Positions 1-8,681 of a DNA stretch of 64,000 nt are shown here, piece by piece. The notes below the pieces were generated by a model. It was not told where the DNA came from. It saw nothing but the letters and a program-made list of their open reading frames with translations, and ran no database searches. Source of the DNA: Clostridiaceae bacterium (GTDB lineage Bacteria; Bacillota; Clostridia; Oscillospirales; Acutalibacteraceae); the NCBI GenBank assembly GCA_021769555.1, contig JAETSR010000003.1:62001-126000 (forward strand), in the 5' to 3' direction. Every line of letters starts with the position of its first letter. The stretch's first letter is position 1. A program made the translations under genes and the position numbers.

Positions 1-550
1 GGGCCCTGTAGTCCCCCGCGCCGTCTATCTTTGCCGCGTCAACTATCTCGTTGGCCACGTTCGAGGTGATATATGTCCTCATCATGATTACGTTAAACGG
101 GCTCATCAGCAGCCCGGGGATAATCATTCCGAACAGTGTGTCCTTGATGTGGAACAGCTGGGTATAGACCATGTATGTGGGCACCAGGCCGCCGTTAAAG
201 AGCATGGTGAAGAACAGGAAGAAGGCGAAGAAGCCCTTTCCGGGAAGGTCCTGCTTTGAGAGAGGGTAGGCAAAGAGGATAGTGAGGGCCAAACAGGTGA
301 ACACGCCGCTTGCGGCGATGATAATGCTCATCATATACGCCCTCAATACGCCGCCGCTCACAGAGAACAGGTAGCGGTAAGCGTCAAAGGTGACTACCCT
401 GGGGATAAGGGAGTATCCGCTCTCAAGTATCTCCTTTTCAGTGGTAAAGGAGCTGGATATCAGCAGCCAGAAGGGTATGACTGCCATAACCACCAGGAAG
501 AACAGGAAGATATATTGTATAGTAATAAAAGCTTTATTTTTAGTAATCAT
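1..550 (-). CDS. Carbohydrate ABC transporter permease, LplC/YtcP-like (3' partial)
   Basis: Inner-membrane permease of a sugar or oligosaccharide importer. The reading frame starts at ATG 550 behind a GGGAGG site and runs off the left window edge, so 183 codons are visible. The N-terminus has one hydrophobic segment (about residues 8-30) ending in a PFWLLISS-type motif typical of MalG/LplC permeases, with further membrane segments near residues 75-95 and 108-130. The EAA loop that contacts the ATPase is visible at the end (EIVDAAKIDGAGD). It follows the LplB-like gene by 13 bp and is the last gene of the sugar operon inside the window. No ATPase is encoded here, as is usual for this class, which shares an MsmK-type subunit. 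Confidence 0.93.
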   Translation of the reverse strand, partial: MITKNKAFITIQYIFLFFLVVMAVIPFWLLISSSFTTEKEILESGYSLIPRVVTFDAYRYLFSVSGGVLRAYMMSIIIAASGVFTCLALTILFAYPLSKQDLPGKGFFAFFLFFTMLFNGGLVPTYMVYTQLFHIKDTLFGMIIPGLLMSPFNVIMMRTYITSNVANEIVDAAKIDGAGDYRA

Positions 551-563
551 TTGCCCGCCTCCC

Positions 564-1484
564 TTAAAACAGAGAACTTTCAGCGTCAACCTTTCTGACT
601 ATCAGATTGGTAGACACGACCAGCACGAAGCCGAGAACAGACTGGAACAGCCCGGCCGCCGAGGACCTTCCTATGCTGTTCTGCTCAAGCAGCGCCCTGT
701 ACACAAAGGTGTCGATGGTCTGGGTAGTTGGATAGAGCAGCCCGCTGTGCATGGGGACCTGGTAGAACAGGCCGAAGTCCGAGTAGCATATCCTGCCAAC
801 GGCAAGAATCAGGAGAATGATAATTGTCTTCTTCATGCACGGCAGCGTGATACGGAAAATCTGCTGCCATAAGGAGGCTCCGTCCACCACGGCGGCCTCG
901 TAATAGGTCTTGTCTATGCCGATAAGCGTTGAATAGTAGAGTATCGACGTGTAGCCGATTGACATCCACAGGTATACCAGGGTCAGGATTACCGGCCATG
1001 GGCCGGGGGTGTTGTACCAGCTGACAGGGTCCATGTTAAACAGCGGCAGTATGGAGTTATTCATGAAGCCGTTCTGCTCGTTTAAGAAAGCGTATACTAT
1101 ATAGGTGATGATTATCGTGGAGAGCAGGTGGGGAATCAGGATAACTACCTGCGCGGCGTTTCTGAAGAAGCGGTTCTTTACCGTGTCCAGCGCAATGGCG
1201 ACCATAAGCCCGAGGAGGTTTCCCAGAATGATAAATGCCAGATTGTAGAGTATCGTGTTCCTGAACATGATGTACGCGTCGTTTGAGGCGAACAGATACG
1301 TAAAATTTGAGAAGCCTGTCCAGGGGCTGTTGAGAATGCCCACTGAATAGTCCACCTTCTTAAAGGCTATGAGTATGCCGAACATGGGCAGATAGTTGTT
1401 GATTATCAGGTAAATCATGCCCGGGACCAGCATGGTGTACAGGGGCCAGCTTTTTATAATGCGCTTTTGCAGATTTTTCCTCAT
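564..1484 (-). CDS. Carbohydrate ABC transporter permease, LplB-like
   Basis: First permease of an LplABC/CUT1-type importer, 306 aa with about six membrane segments beginning near residue 15 (YTMLVPGMIYLII). The EAA-like loop is present (YYEAAVVDGAS). An in-frame start 48 bp upstream lies inside the aldehyde dehydrogenase gene; I chose ATG 1484 because a GGGTGGG ribosome site precedes it and the protein then begins MRKNLQKRI, normal for the family. It starts 14 bp after the aldehyde dehydrogenase stop and is followed by the second permease. Together with the lipoprotein at 8682-10274 it forms one importer whose substrate cannot be read from sequence. Confidence 0.93.
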   Translation of the reverse strand: MRKNLQKRIIKSWPLYTMLVPGMIYLIINNYLPMFGILIAFKKVDYSVGILNSPWTGFSNFTYLFASNDAYIMFRNTILYNLAFIILGNLLGLMVAIALDTVKNRFFRNAAQVVILIPHLLSTIIITYIVYAFLNEQNGFMNNSILPLFNMDPVSWYNTPGPWPVILTLVYLWMSIGYTSILYYSTLIGIDKTYYEAAVVDGASLWQQIFRITLPCMKKTIIILLILAVGRICYSDFGLFYQVPMHSGLLYPTTQTIDTFVYRALLEQNSIGRSSAAGLFQSVLGFVLVVSTNLIVRKVDAESSLF

Positions 1485-1497
1485 TTTACCCACCCTT

Positions 1498-2940
1498 CTA
1501 TTCTTTATCGTTAAGTATTCCTTTGAAAGCAATGGTTTTCTGCCGGGTCATTTCCTCAAGAGTGGAGACCGCCCCCTCTCTGCCCACTCCGGAATATTTA
1601 CAGCCCCCAAAGGGCTGATGTGCCAGCCTGTAGTTGCCGCTCCCGCCGATAATGCAGGAGCCGGACTCAATGCGGTCCGCCGCCTTCATGGCCGTCTGCA
1701 TGTCAGAGGTGATAACGCCTGAGGAGAGGCCGAAGATGGTGTTATTTGCAATCTCTATGGCGTCGTCCATGGTGTCAAAGGGTATCAGGGGCCAGACCGG
1801 GCCAAAGCACTCCATGTCCCTTGCGATGTCGGCCTCTCTCGGGACCTTGATAACAGTGGGCTCAATAAAAGCTCCGTTCCTCCTGCCGCCCAGCAGCAGT
1901 TCCCCGCCCTGCTCAACAGTCAGCTTTATCTGCCTCTCAACTTCAACGGCGTCCGCTTCGCGCACACAGGGGCCCATCTCCACCGACGGGTCGGCAGGGT
2001 CGCCCATTTTGACCTTAGACAGCCGGTCTGTGAGGTCTTTTGCAAATCTGTCAAAAATCCCCCTCTGCACGATAAAGCGCTTGCTGGCACAGCAGGTCTG
2101 GCCCGCGTTGCCTATCCTGCCCGCAATGGTCTCGCTGAGGGCTTTCTCGTAGTCGGCGTCGTCGAATATAATGAGGGGGTCATTGCCGCCCAGCTCAAGG
2201 GAGACTGGGCGCAAAGCCTTTGCGCAGGTTTTCGCAAGGGAGATACCCACTCCGGTGCTGCCGGTAAAGCTGACGGCCGCCACGCGGGGGTCCTCCGCGG
2301 CAGCTGCCCCAATCAGGCTGCCCCTGCCTGTAACGCAGGAGACGGCGTTTACCGGCACGCCGGCCTTATAGAGCAGGTCCACAATCATAATGGCGCTTCG
2401 CGGGGTCTTGGAGGATGGCATTAGTACTACGGAGTTTCCCGCAACCAGCATGGGGGCCAGCTTATGGGCCGCAAGCTCGCATGGGTAGTTAAAGGGCACG
2501 ATATTGGCAAACACCCCCAGGGGCTCGTGAACAGTCATCACCACGTCGCCCTGAGAACGGGGCTCCCCGTTATATGGCAGGGTCTTCCCATAGAAGGTGT
2601 ACGCCGCGGCGCAGTATATCCTGAATATGGCCGCGTTCGCATAGACCTCGGTCCTGCACTGTTCTATAGGCTTCCCGCCCTCCTCGCACATGACCCTGGA
2701 AATCTCTTCCACGTTCTCCTCAATCAGGCAGGCGTACTTTTCAAGTATGCGCATTTTCTCGTGAAGGGATACGGCGCTCCACTCCTTCTGCCCCTTAACG
2801 GCCAGGGAGACTGCCCTGTCCAAATCATCTAAGGTGCCTGCGGGCACGGTGTCTATCACTTTGCCTGTGGCGGGGTTCACAATGTCTATCTTCGCGCCGT
2901 CGGACGAATCGACATACTTTCCTCCTATCAGCATCTGCAT
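1498..2940 (-). CDS. NAD(P)-dependent aldehyde dehydrogenase
   Basis: Oxidises an aldehyde to the acid with NAD(P)+; cytoplasmic, 480 aa, the usual length for the superfamily. The N-terminal GGKYVDSSDG segment, the FTGSTGVG cofactor motif (about residues 225-232), the general base Glu249 in LELGG and the catalytic Cys283 in GQTCCAS are all present. The overall look resembles succinate-semialdehyde or lactaldehyde dehydrogenases, but the substrate cannot be fixed. It lies between the cellobiose 2-epimerase-like gene (4 bp) and the LplB permease (14 bp), so a sugar-derived aldehyde is the likely substrate (inference). Confidence 0.9.
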   Translation of the reverse strand: MQMLIGGKYVDSSDGAKIDIVNPATGKVIDTVPAGTLDDLDRAVSLAVKGQKEWSAVSLHEKMRILEKYACLIEENVEEISRVMCEEGGKPIEQCRTEVYANAAIFRIYCAAAYTFYGKTLPYNGEPRSQGDVVMTVHEPLGVFANIVPFNYPCELAAHKLAPMLVAGNSVVLMPSSKTPRSAIMIVDLLYKAGVPVNAVSCVTGRGSLIGAAAAEDPRVAAVSFTGSTGVGISLAKTCAKALRPVSLELGGNDPLIIFDDADYEKALSETIAGRIGNAGQTCCASKRFIVQRGIFDRFAKDLTDRLSKVKMGDPADPSVEMGPCVREADAVEVERQIKLTVEQGGELLLGGRRNGAFIEPTVIKVPREADIARDMECFGPVWPLIPFDTMDDAIEIANNTIFGLSSGVITSDMQTAMKAADRIESGSCIIGGSGNYRLAHQPFGGCKYSGVGREGAVSTLEEMTRQKTIAFKGILNDKE

Positions 2941-2944
2941 ACAG

Positions 2945-4198
2945 TTACTCAGCTCCTTTAGTTTTGCTCAATATTTTGTCTGCCCGCCTCATGACCTCAA
3001 GGCACATCTGCCCGTTGTGGAAGGGGCATTTCCCGGGGTTCAGCTTGTCCATGCCGTGCTGGCCGTCGGAGAGGTGCCCGCCGGTCTCGTCGGAGCGGAT
3101 ATTATTGTACCAGTCCCCGGACTCCCGGTTGACGAAGTATTTTTCTATAAAGTCAATCTGCCTCTCGCAGGCGTCCAGGAATTTAGTCTCGCCTGTGATG
3201 TCATAGCCGCAGAGCATGGCGGAAACAGCCTCGGAGACAGCCCACCAGACATGGACGCTGCCTGTCTCCCCTGTTTTAAGATTGACGCCGTTGTACATGC
3301 AGCCGTTGGGGTCGAAGGCGTTGTCCGCAACGCTCTCAAGCACTTCGGTGACCACCCTATAGGTCTTCTCCCTGATATCATCGAGGTTCAGCTCGTCAAC
3401 GATATTTATGAAGAGATAGCTCAGCTCGCAGTCGTGGCCGTAGCTTATGGAGCTGCCGAAGCGCTTCATGTCCTTTGTCGCAAGGGTGATGAAGCTATGG
3501 TGCTCTTCGTCGTACATTTCGTTTACCATTATCTCCACCATTTCCCTCAGGACTTTGACAATCCTGCTGTCGTGTGTGGCCTGATACAGCCGGTAATAGG
3601 CCTGGCAGAGATGGTGTGGGTACATGATGGCGTCGTCGGGAAGGGAGATTGAGGCGCTCCGGCCGTTGTCGAAGCCGGGCTTCGGGGACCAGTCCCTGTG
3701 AAGAGTGGCATGGTAAATGCCGGGGGAAATCTTTGCGTTGGCCTCCGTGAGCTCATAGGCCTCAAGGCACATATCTAAAGCCTCTTTATTTCCAGTGGCG
3801 TGGTAGTACTCCGCAATGCCCATGATGTAGAAGGCCTCGCAGTAGTTGGGCTTGACGTCCGAGAGGATTTTGCCGCCGGCGTCCACCGAAACGAAAGCCC
3901 CTCCGAACTCACTATCGTAAAAATGGTTTTTCAGCTCGTTGAAGGCGTAGTCGGCCCGGTCTAAGTAAATCCTGCCCCTAAGGCGCCTGTAGGCTGAGGA
4001 AAACACAAAGAGCATTCTCCCCAGGAGCGTCAGGTTCCGGGGTTCGGAATAATTCCGCTCGCCCTCAAGGGTGACTACGCCGTAATAGCCGCCGTTTTCT
4101 TTGTCCATAATGTACTCGCTGCACCACCAGGGCAGTATCGTCCCGGTGAGATTTAATTGCGCCCAGGTACGGATTTTCTCCAGCCGTTCATTGTTCAC
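2945..4198 (-). CDS. AGE-family epimerase, cellobiose 2-epimerase-like
   Basis: Predicted cytoplasmic (alpha/alpha)6-barrel epimerase, 417 aa, that interconverts glucose and mannose units at the reducing end of a beta-linked disaccharide. Family marks: GGYYGVV near residue 37, SYGHDCELSYLF (the HD-E element of cellobiose 2-epimerases), VHVWWAVSEA and the C-terminal KCPFHNGQMCLEVMRR. The start is GTG 4198, chosen for the GGAGGTGAG site 6 nt upstream. An N-acylglucosamine 2-epimerase is an alternative, but the HD-E-S and PxHNGRMCLE-type elements favour the disaccharide enzyme. It sits beside a feruloyl-esterase-like gene, suggesting breakdown of a plant beta-glycan fragment. Confidence 0.85.
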   Translation of the reverse strand: MNNERLEKIRTWAQLNLTGTILPWWCSEYIMDKENGGYYGVVTLEGERNYSEPRNLTLLGRMLFVFSSAYRRLRGRIYLDRADYAFNELKNHFYDSEFGGAFVSVDAGGKILSDVKPNYCEAFYIMGIAEYYHATGNKEALDMCLEAYELTEANAKISPGIYHATLHRDWSPKPGFDNGRSASISLPDDAIMYPHHLCQAYYRLYQATHDSRIVKVLREMVEIMVNEMYDEEHHSFITLATKDMKRFGSSISYGHDCELSYLFINIVDELNLDDIREKTYRVVTEVLESVADNAFDPNGCMYNGVNLKTGETGSVHVWWAVSEAVSAMLCGYDITGETKFLDACERQIDFIEKYFVNRESGDWYNNIRSDETGGHLSDGQHGMDKLNPGKCPFHNGQMCLEVMRRADKILSKTKGAE

Positions 4199-4222
4199 AG
4201 CATTCTCACCTCCCCATTATAG

Positions 4223-5374
4223 TCAGAACAGCAGCTGCACAAAGGCGTGGGCGCTCTTTCTCCAGGTCTGCCACTCGTGGACGCCGTCGCAGAGGAAGTA
4301 CTCCACATTTATGCCGTTGTCCCTGAGCGCCTGCATTTCGCCGGGAAGGCGCTCGCCGCCCTCCTGCATACCCTTGCTGAAGAACAGGAGCTTGTGCTGG
4401 GAGTTAAAGCTGTCGGCGTTTTCCGGAGTGGTGAAGCTCTCGGTGCTCACCTCGGGGAAGGCATTGCCCACAGTGCCGCTGAATATGCCGATATAGTCAA
4501 AGTAGTCCGGGTTGTTAAAGGCAGTCCACTGGGTCTGATATGAGCCCATGGAGAGCCCGGCGATGGCCCTATGGGCCTTGTCATTATGGGTTCTGAAGCG
4601 GCTCTCGATGAAGGGGATGCAGTCCTTTATGAGCAGCTGGTCTATCTGCCCGGGGAGAACTCCCTCCTGGAGGCTTTGGGGAGCATAGGCGTGGCCGAAG
4701 TTCATCACCACTATCATCTCCTTGCACTTGCCCTCGGCGAGCAGGTTATCCATGATAAAGTTTATCTTGCCCTGCCATACCCAGCCGGTCTCGTTCTCCC
4801 CGCCGCCGTGGAGGAGGTAGAGCACAGGATAGCTTTTGTCCAGGTTCTCCTCATATCCGGGCGGGGTATAGACCCAGCAGCAGCGCAGAGCGCCGGTATA
4901 GGAGGAGCGGTAGTACTCGCAACGCACGGCGCCGTGGGGAACGTCCTTAAAGTCGTAGAAGTCGAAGTCCGGGTCAGGCACGTCCACGAAATTGCACAGC
5001 CGGTTATGGGCGTAGCAGATGGGTGCGTGCTCATAGAGGTGCTCCTTGCCGTCGAAGAAATAGTAGAGGAACTGCACGCCGCCGGGGATATTGGGGATGA
5101 CCGCCTGCCACCAGCCCTCTCTGTCCGTCTTGTGCAGAGGGCGCTTCTCCTCGCCCATTCTGGTGTTCCTGGTGCCGCTCACCTCAACGCTCTGGGCGCC
5201 GGGGGCGTAGACGTTGAACTCAACGCCCTCGGGCCGGAACTCTATGGCTCTGGGCTCCCGGGTGTAGCCCATCTTGCGGGGCTGTCCCTCCTCAGCGGGG
5301 AGCATTCCCATCCACATATGGGTCTCTGAAAAGTTCAGTGGGCTCGCGTTTAATGTATCAAATTTATGCTCCAT
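4223..5374 (-). CDS. Esterase with N-terminal CBM48-like domain (feruloyl/acetylxylan esterase-like)
   Basis: 383-aa alpha/beta hydrolase of the esterase D/XynZ type. An N-terminal beta-sandwich like the isoamylase N-domain (about residues 45-125, FNVYAPGAQSVEVSG) is followed by the hydrolase domain with oxyanion loop LLHGGGENETGW, nucleophile Ser275 in GLSMGS and probable catalytic His366 in GVHEWQTW. There is no signal peptide, so it should act on imported esters. I use ATG 5374, which has AAGGAG 8 nt upstream; the longer frame to 5407 would overlap the preceding gene and swallow this ribosome site. The family includes enzymes that release ferulate from arabinoxylan; the exact ester here is unknown. 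Confidence 0.85.
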   Translation of the reverse strand: MEHKFDTLNASPLNFSETHMWMGMLPAEEGQPRKMGYTREPRAIEFRPEGVEFNVYAPGAQSVEVSGTRNTRMGEEKRPLHKTDREGWWQAVIPNIPGGVQFLYYFFDGKEHLYEHAPICYAHNRLCNFVDVPDPDFDFYDFKDVPHGAVRCEYYRSSYTGALRCCWVYTPPGYEENLDKSYPVLYLLHGGGENETGWVWQGKINFIMDNLLAEGKCKEMIVVMNFGHAYAPQSLQEGVLPGQIDQLLIKDCIPFIESRFRTHNDKAHRAIAGLSMGSYQTQWTAFNNPDYFDYIGIFSGTVGNAFPEVSTESFTTPENADSFNSQHKLLFFSKGMQEGGERLPGEMQALRDNGINVEYFLCDGVHEWQTWRKSAHAFVQLLF

Positions 5375-5399
5375 AGGGATTTTCTCCTTTTCCATGGGT

Positions 5400-6545
5400 T
5401 TATTCAAAATCTACGACCCGGTTCTGCTCGCCGCTGAGCAGCGCCGCCTCCATGATTTTGAGGACTCTCAGGGCCTGTTCGCCGGTGACAATCTGCTCCG
5501 CTGTGCCCTCAATGGAGTCAACCAGGTTTCTGTACAGGGCGTTCCTGTCAAATATGGGGCGCTCAAGCTCTATCACGTCGTTGTTCATGGGCGGGCCGGC
5601 AAACCAGCTGGGGCCCTCGCCGCGCTTTATGGTGGGCTTTCTGACGGGCAGGGCGTTGAAGTCCCGGACAAAGCTGGGGTCCCTGGGCTTGGCCTTGAGT
5701 ATCTTCGCGCCCTCGCCGGAGAAGGTGATTACCTCGCCGATGCCGGTGGTGCCGTTCAGCCTCCAGCCGGGGGCGGGAGAGTCGAAGTGGCCCACGCCGC
5801 TCTCTATGTAAGCGATGAAGCCGTCCTCAAAGATGAGGGTCAGGTTAAAGCCCTCGTCCACGTCGGTGCCGGTGAGGTTTATCACCTGGCAGAAAATCTG
5901 CTTGACCTTGGAGGTGTTCATCTGGACAATGCGGTCGATAAGGTGCACGCCCCAGTCCAGCATCATGCCGCCGCCGAAGCGCTTCTCGCTGCGCCAGCCG
6001 AAGGGGCCGTCCGCGCCGCCGCCTCCGATACGGTTCTCAAGGCTCAGGGGCTTTCCCGCAAGCTGCTCGTCGTAAATTTTCTTTACCAGCAGGTAGTCGG
6101 GGTCCCATCTTCTGTTCTGCCGGGGGTAGAACACCTTTCCGGTCTCCTTTGAGACTTTCAGCACCTCCTCAAGCTCCTTGGAGGTGGGGGTGACCGGCTT
6201 CTCACAGAGCACGTGCTTGCCGGCGCGCATTGCCTTGATGGAGATTTCAGCGTGGAGATGATTGGGCACGGCCACTAATACAATGTCGACCTCCGGGTCC
6301 TCCAAAATCTCTTCCAGGGACCGGTACACATGGAAGCCCTCTCCCTTTGCCCACTCCTGCCGCTTCTCGTCAATATCGAAGATACCGGAGAGGCGCAGGA
6401 TTTTTGATATGTCCGTGGTGACGGCCTCCACCTCGTCGTCGATTATCTGGGGCAGCTGCCAGTCGGTGTAGCCGGTGCCGTAGCCTATGGCCAGGGCGTG
6501 TCCGCCGCCCATGTTTCCGCAGCCAACAATAGCAATATTTTTCAT
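5400..6545 (-). CDS. Gfo/Idh/MocA-family oxidoreductase
   Basis: 381-aa NAD(P)-dependent sugar dehydrogenase or related enzyme. The N-terminal Rossmann fold shows IAIVGCGNMGGGHA at residues 4-17 and the diagnostic CEKPV (about residue 114) that contributes the conserved Lys. The C-terminal alpha/beta domain carries GGGMMLDWGVHLID, matching the GG...DxGxHxxD active-site region. It lies downstream of a xylose-isomerase-like epimerase, a pairing common in operons for inositols and oxidised sugars. The ATG has no perfect ribosome site but a purine-rich GGAGAC stretch lies upstream. The substrate is not predictable. Confidence 0.9.
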   Translation of the reverse strand: MKNIAIVGCGNMGGGHALAIGYGTGYTDWQLPQIIDDEVEAVTTDISKILRLSGIFDIDEKRQEWAKGEGFHVYRSLEEILEDPEVDIVLVAVPNHLHAEISIKAMRAGKHVLCEKPVTPTSKELEEVLKVSKETGKVFYPRQNRRWDPDYLLVKKIYDEQLAGKPLSLENRIGGGGADGPFGWRSEKRFGGGMMLDWGVHLIDRIVQMNTSKVKQIFCQVINLTGTDVDEGFNLTLIFEDGFIAYIESGVGHFDSPAPGWRLNGTTGIGEVITFSGEGAKILKAKPRDPSFVRDFNALPVRKPTIKRGEGPSWFAGPPMNNDVIELERPIFDRNALYRNLVDSIEGTAEQIVTGEQALRVLKIMEAALLSGEQNRVVDFE

Positions 6546-6574
6546 TTTAAATCGTCTCCTTTGATTAAAAATTT

Positions 6575-7417
6575 TTACAGCGCTCTCAGATAGCCCGCGT
6601 CTGCGGCGAGAGTTGTGAAGATATCCCCTGTCCAGGCGTAGTCCCGCTCCACTATGTAGACGGGCTTGCAGGGCTGTGCGTCGGCGGCAGCCTTTACAGC
6701 CTTCATATCCACAAGGCCCCTGCCTAGCTCACAGTTTATGGAGAGGGCCTCGTCCAGCCTTTTCGCGGACTCGGGGTCCAGCTTGGGCCAGCCCGACACG
6801 TCCTTTTCGCCCTGCTTATCCTTGGGCATTGGCTTCATAAATTCCAGCTTCATGGGAAACTCCTTGGTCTCCTTCACATGGACAAGCTCAAACCTGCCGG
6901 GGTATTTCCTGATGTACCCGGCGGCGTCCACATCGGCACGGTAGGCCCAGGCTATGTCTATCTCAAAGGCCACAAGCTCCGGGTCGGTGTTCTCGATAAG
7001 TATGTCGCATATCATCTTGCCGTCCAGCTCCAAAAAATCGTTGGAGTGGTTGTGATAGCCGTACTTCATCCCAACGCTCCTTGCCTTCCTGCCCATCCTG
7101 TTGAGAAACTCCGCTGCTTCGTGGGCTTCTTTTACGCTGGTGATGGGAAGGCCAGGGTTTATCATGTACCTGCAGCCGGTGCCGGGCAGGTATTTCAGGT
7201 TCTCCTCGGTGTCCTCAGTCTCCACATGGGAGCTTATCACCTCCATATTTATGGAGCTGAGGAACTTTCTCAGGCCCTCAGGGGAATAGCCCCCGTGCAG
7301 GCCGTAGAAAAGCTCGACGCCGTTATAGCCGAGCCCTGCGACCTTCGCCATCACGCCCTCATAGTCGTGGACCAGCTGGCGGGAAAAGCCGTCTAGCTGA
7401 ACATAAAATTTATCCAT
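6575..7417 (-). CDS. Sugar phosphate isomerase/epimerase (xylose isomerase-like TIM barrel)
   Basis: 280-aa AP-endonuclease-2/IolE-like TIM barrel. Visible metal and substrate elements: YNGVELFYG near residue 30, YGYHNHSNDF (about residue 139) and FEIDIAWAYRADVDA with conserved acidic and aromatic residues, then VHVKETKE. Members isomerise or epimerise sugars, keto-inositols or hydroxypyruvate. It is cytoplasmic and co-transcribed with the Gfo/Idh/MocA gene 29 bp downstream; the pair probably carries out successive oxidation and epimerisation or dehydration of the imported sugar (inference). Confidence 0.88.
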   Translation of the reverse strand: MDKFYVQLDGFSRQLVHDYEGVMAKVAGLGYNGVELFYGLHGGYSPEGLRKFLSSINMEVISSHVETEDTEENLKYLPGTGCRYMINPGLPITSVKEAHEAAEFLNRMGRKARSVGMKYGYHNHSNDFLELDGKMICDILIENTDPELVAFEIDIAWAYRADVDAAGYIRKYPGRFELVHVKETKEFPMKLEFMKPMPKDKQGEKDVSGWPKLDPESAKRLDEALSINCELGRGLVDMKAVKAAADAQPCKPVYIVERDYAWTGDIFTTLAADAGYLRAL

Positions 7418-7435
7418 ATTCTCTCTCCTAAAATA

Positions 7436-8608
7436 TTATTGCTCTATATATTCATAGGCTAAGTCCCGGATTTTTGGGTGGACGTCGGAGTAGATTCCCA
7501 TAAGCCCCAGTATTGCCTGGGCGTAGAATATGCTGACCCCATTCTTTGGGTCGATGAGGGCATAGGCTCCGGCGGCGCCGTCCCAGCCAAATTCTCCCAC
7601 GGGGCTTTTGGCCTTCGTGCCGTCCACCAGCACGCGCACCCCCAGGCCGTAATTATAGCCAGGCCTGAACATCCCCTTCATGGTGAAGTCGTCCAGCTGC
7701 ACGGCGTTGAGCCTTGGTGTCCGGATGGCCTCAATGCTCTCCTCTGAGATTATCCTGTTTCCGCTCCCGCCCACGCCCTTACAGGCCAGGGCGTCCAGCA
7801 GCGCGGAATAGCCGTCCGCCGTGGCGATGAGCCCGGCGCCGCCGCTGTCGTACTCTCCGGTAAGCTCAAAGGCGTTGCCCTCGTGCCGGGATTTTTCGCC
7901 GGTCTTAAAGTCGCAGGAGTACTGGTCAGCGAGCCTCCCCCTGTCCTCCTCCCTGAGATGGAAGTACACGTCATCCACGCCCAGGGGCTTGAAAATGTTT
8001 TCCTTCACATAATCTCTGAATTTCTGCCCGGTAGCTGTCTCGATAACAGCGGCGATAACGTCGTGGCCAAGGCTGTAGGCGTGCCTCTCTCCGGGCTCAT
8101 AGAGCAGGGGCATTTTTGCAATGGCCCTCATCATTTCCCGGGTGGAGGCCTTATTGCCGCTCCTCTTTTTCAGCTCCATAATGGGCTCAGAGGCGGTGTT
8201 ATAGGAGAGCCCCGCGGTCATTTTCATCAGGTCCCGGATAAGTATAGGATTTTTGGCCGGGTGGGCCGGGGAGGACTGGTTTGGCATACTGCCAAAATTG
8301 CCCAGGACATAGTTGTCGGCAACCCTCATGTCCGCAAACTCGGGCAGGTACTCGGACACGGGCGCGTCCAGCCTGATTTTCCCCGCCTCCACCTGCTGCA
8401 TACAGGCGGTCATGGTGGCTATCTTTGTGCAGGAGTAGAGATAGTACAGGTCGTTTGCCGACACCGGCCTTTTGCAATCATAGTCGCTATAGCCCTGCAT
8501 ATGGCGGTAGATGACCTTATGGTCCTTCTTTACAATCAGGTCCAGCCCCTTGATATCATAGCTGTCCTTTAGGGATTCCAGATACTGGGTCAGCTTTTCA
8601 AATGACAT
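7436..8608 (-). CDS. Serine hydrolase, class C beta-lactamase family
   Basis: 390-aa penicillin-binding-like serine hydrolase. The SxxK nucleophile motif is visible as SCTKIA near residue 63, YSLGHD stands at the YxN position, and GWDGAAG near the C-terminus replaces the KTG/HxG box. No signal peptide, so it is cytoplasmic, which argues against cell-wall or antibiotic targets and for an esterase or peptidase acting on an imported compound. ATG 8608 was preferred to GTG 8620 because GGTGAG lies just before it. It follows the binding-protein gene of the sugar operon directly. Confidence 0.85.
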   Translation of the reverse strand: MSFEKLTQYLESLKDSYDIKGLDLIVKKDHKVIYRHMQGYSDYDCKRPVSANDLYYLYSCTKIATMTACMQQVEAGKIRLDAPVSEYLPEFADMRVADNYVLGNFGSMPNQSSPAHPAKNPILIRDLMKMTAGLSYNTASEPIMELKKRSGNKASTREMMRAIAKMPLLYEPGERHAYSLGHDVIAAVIETATGQKFRDYVKENIFKPLGVDDVYFHLREEDRGRLADQYSCDFKTGEKSRHEGNAFELTGEYDSGGAGLIATADGYSALLDALACKGVGGSGNRIISEESIEAIRTPRLNAVQLDDFTMKGMFRPGYNYGLGVRVLVDGTKAKSPVGEFGWDGAAGAYALIDPKNGVSIFYAQAILGLMGIYSDVHPKIRDLAYEYIEQ

Positions 8609-8681
8609 TTTTCTCACCACAAATAGTTAGTATTAAATTTTGAGAGGGGACGATTAAGTCCCCTCCCGGTTCCTTAGTCAA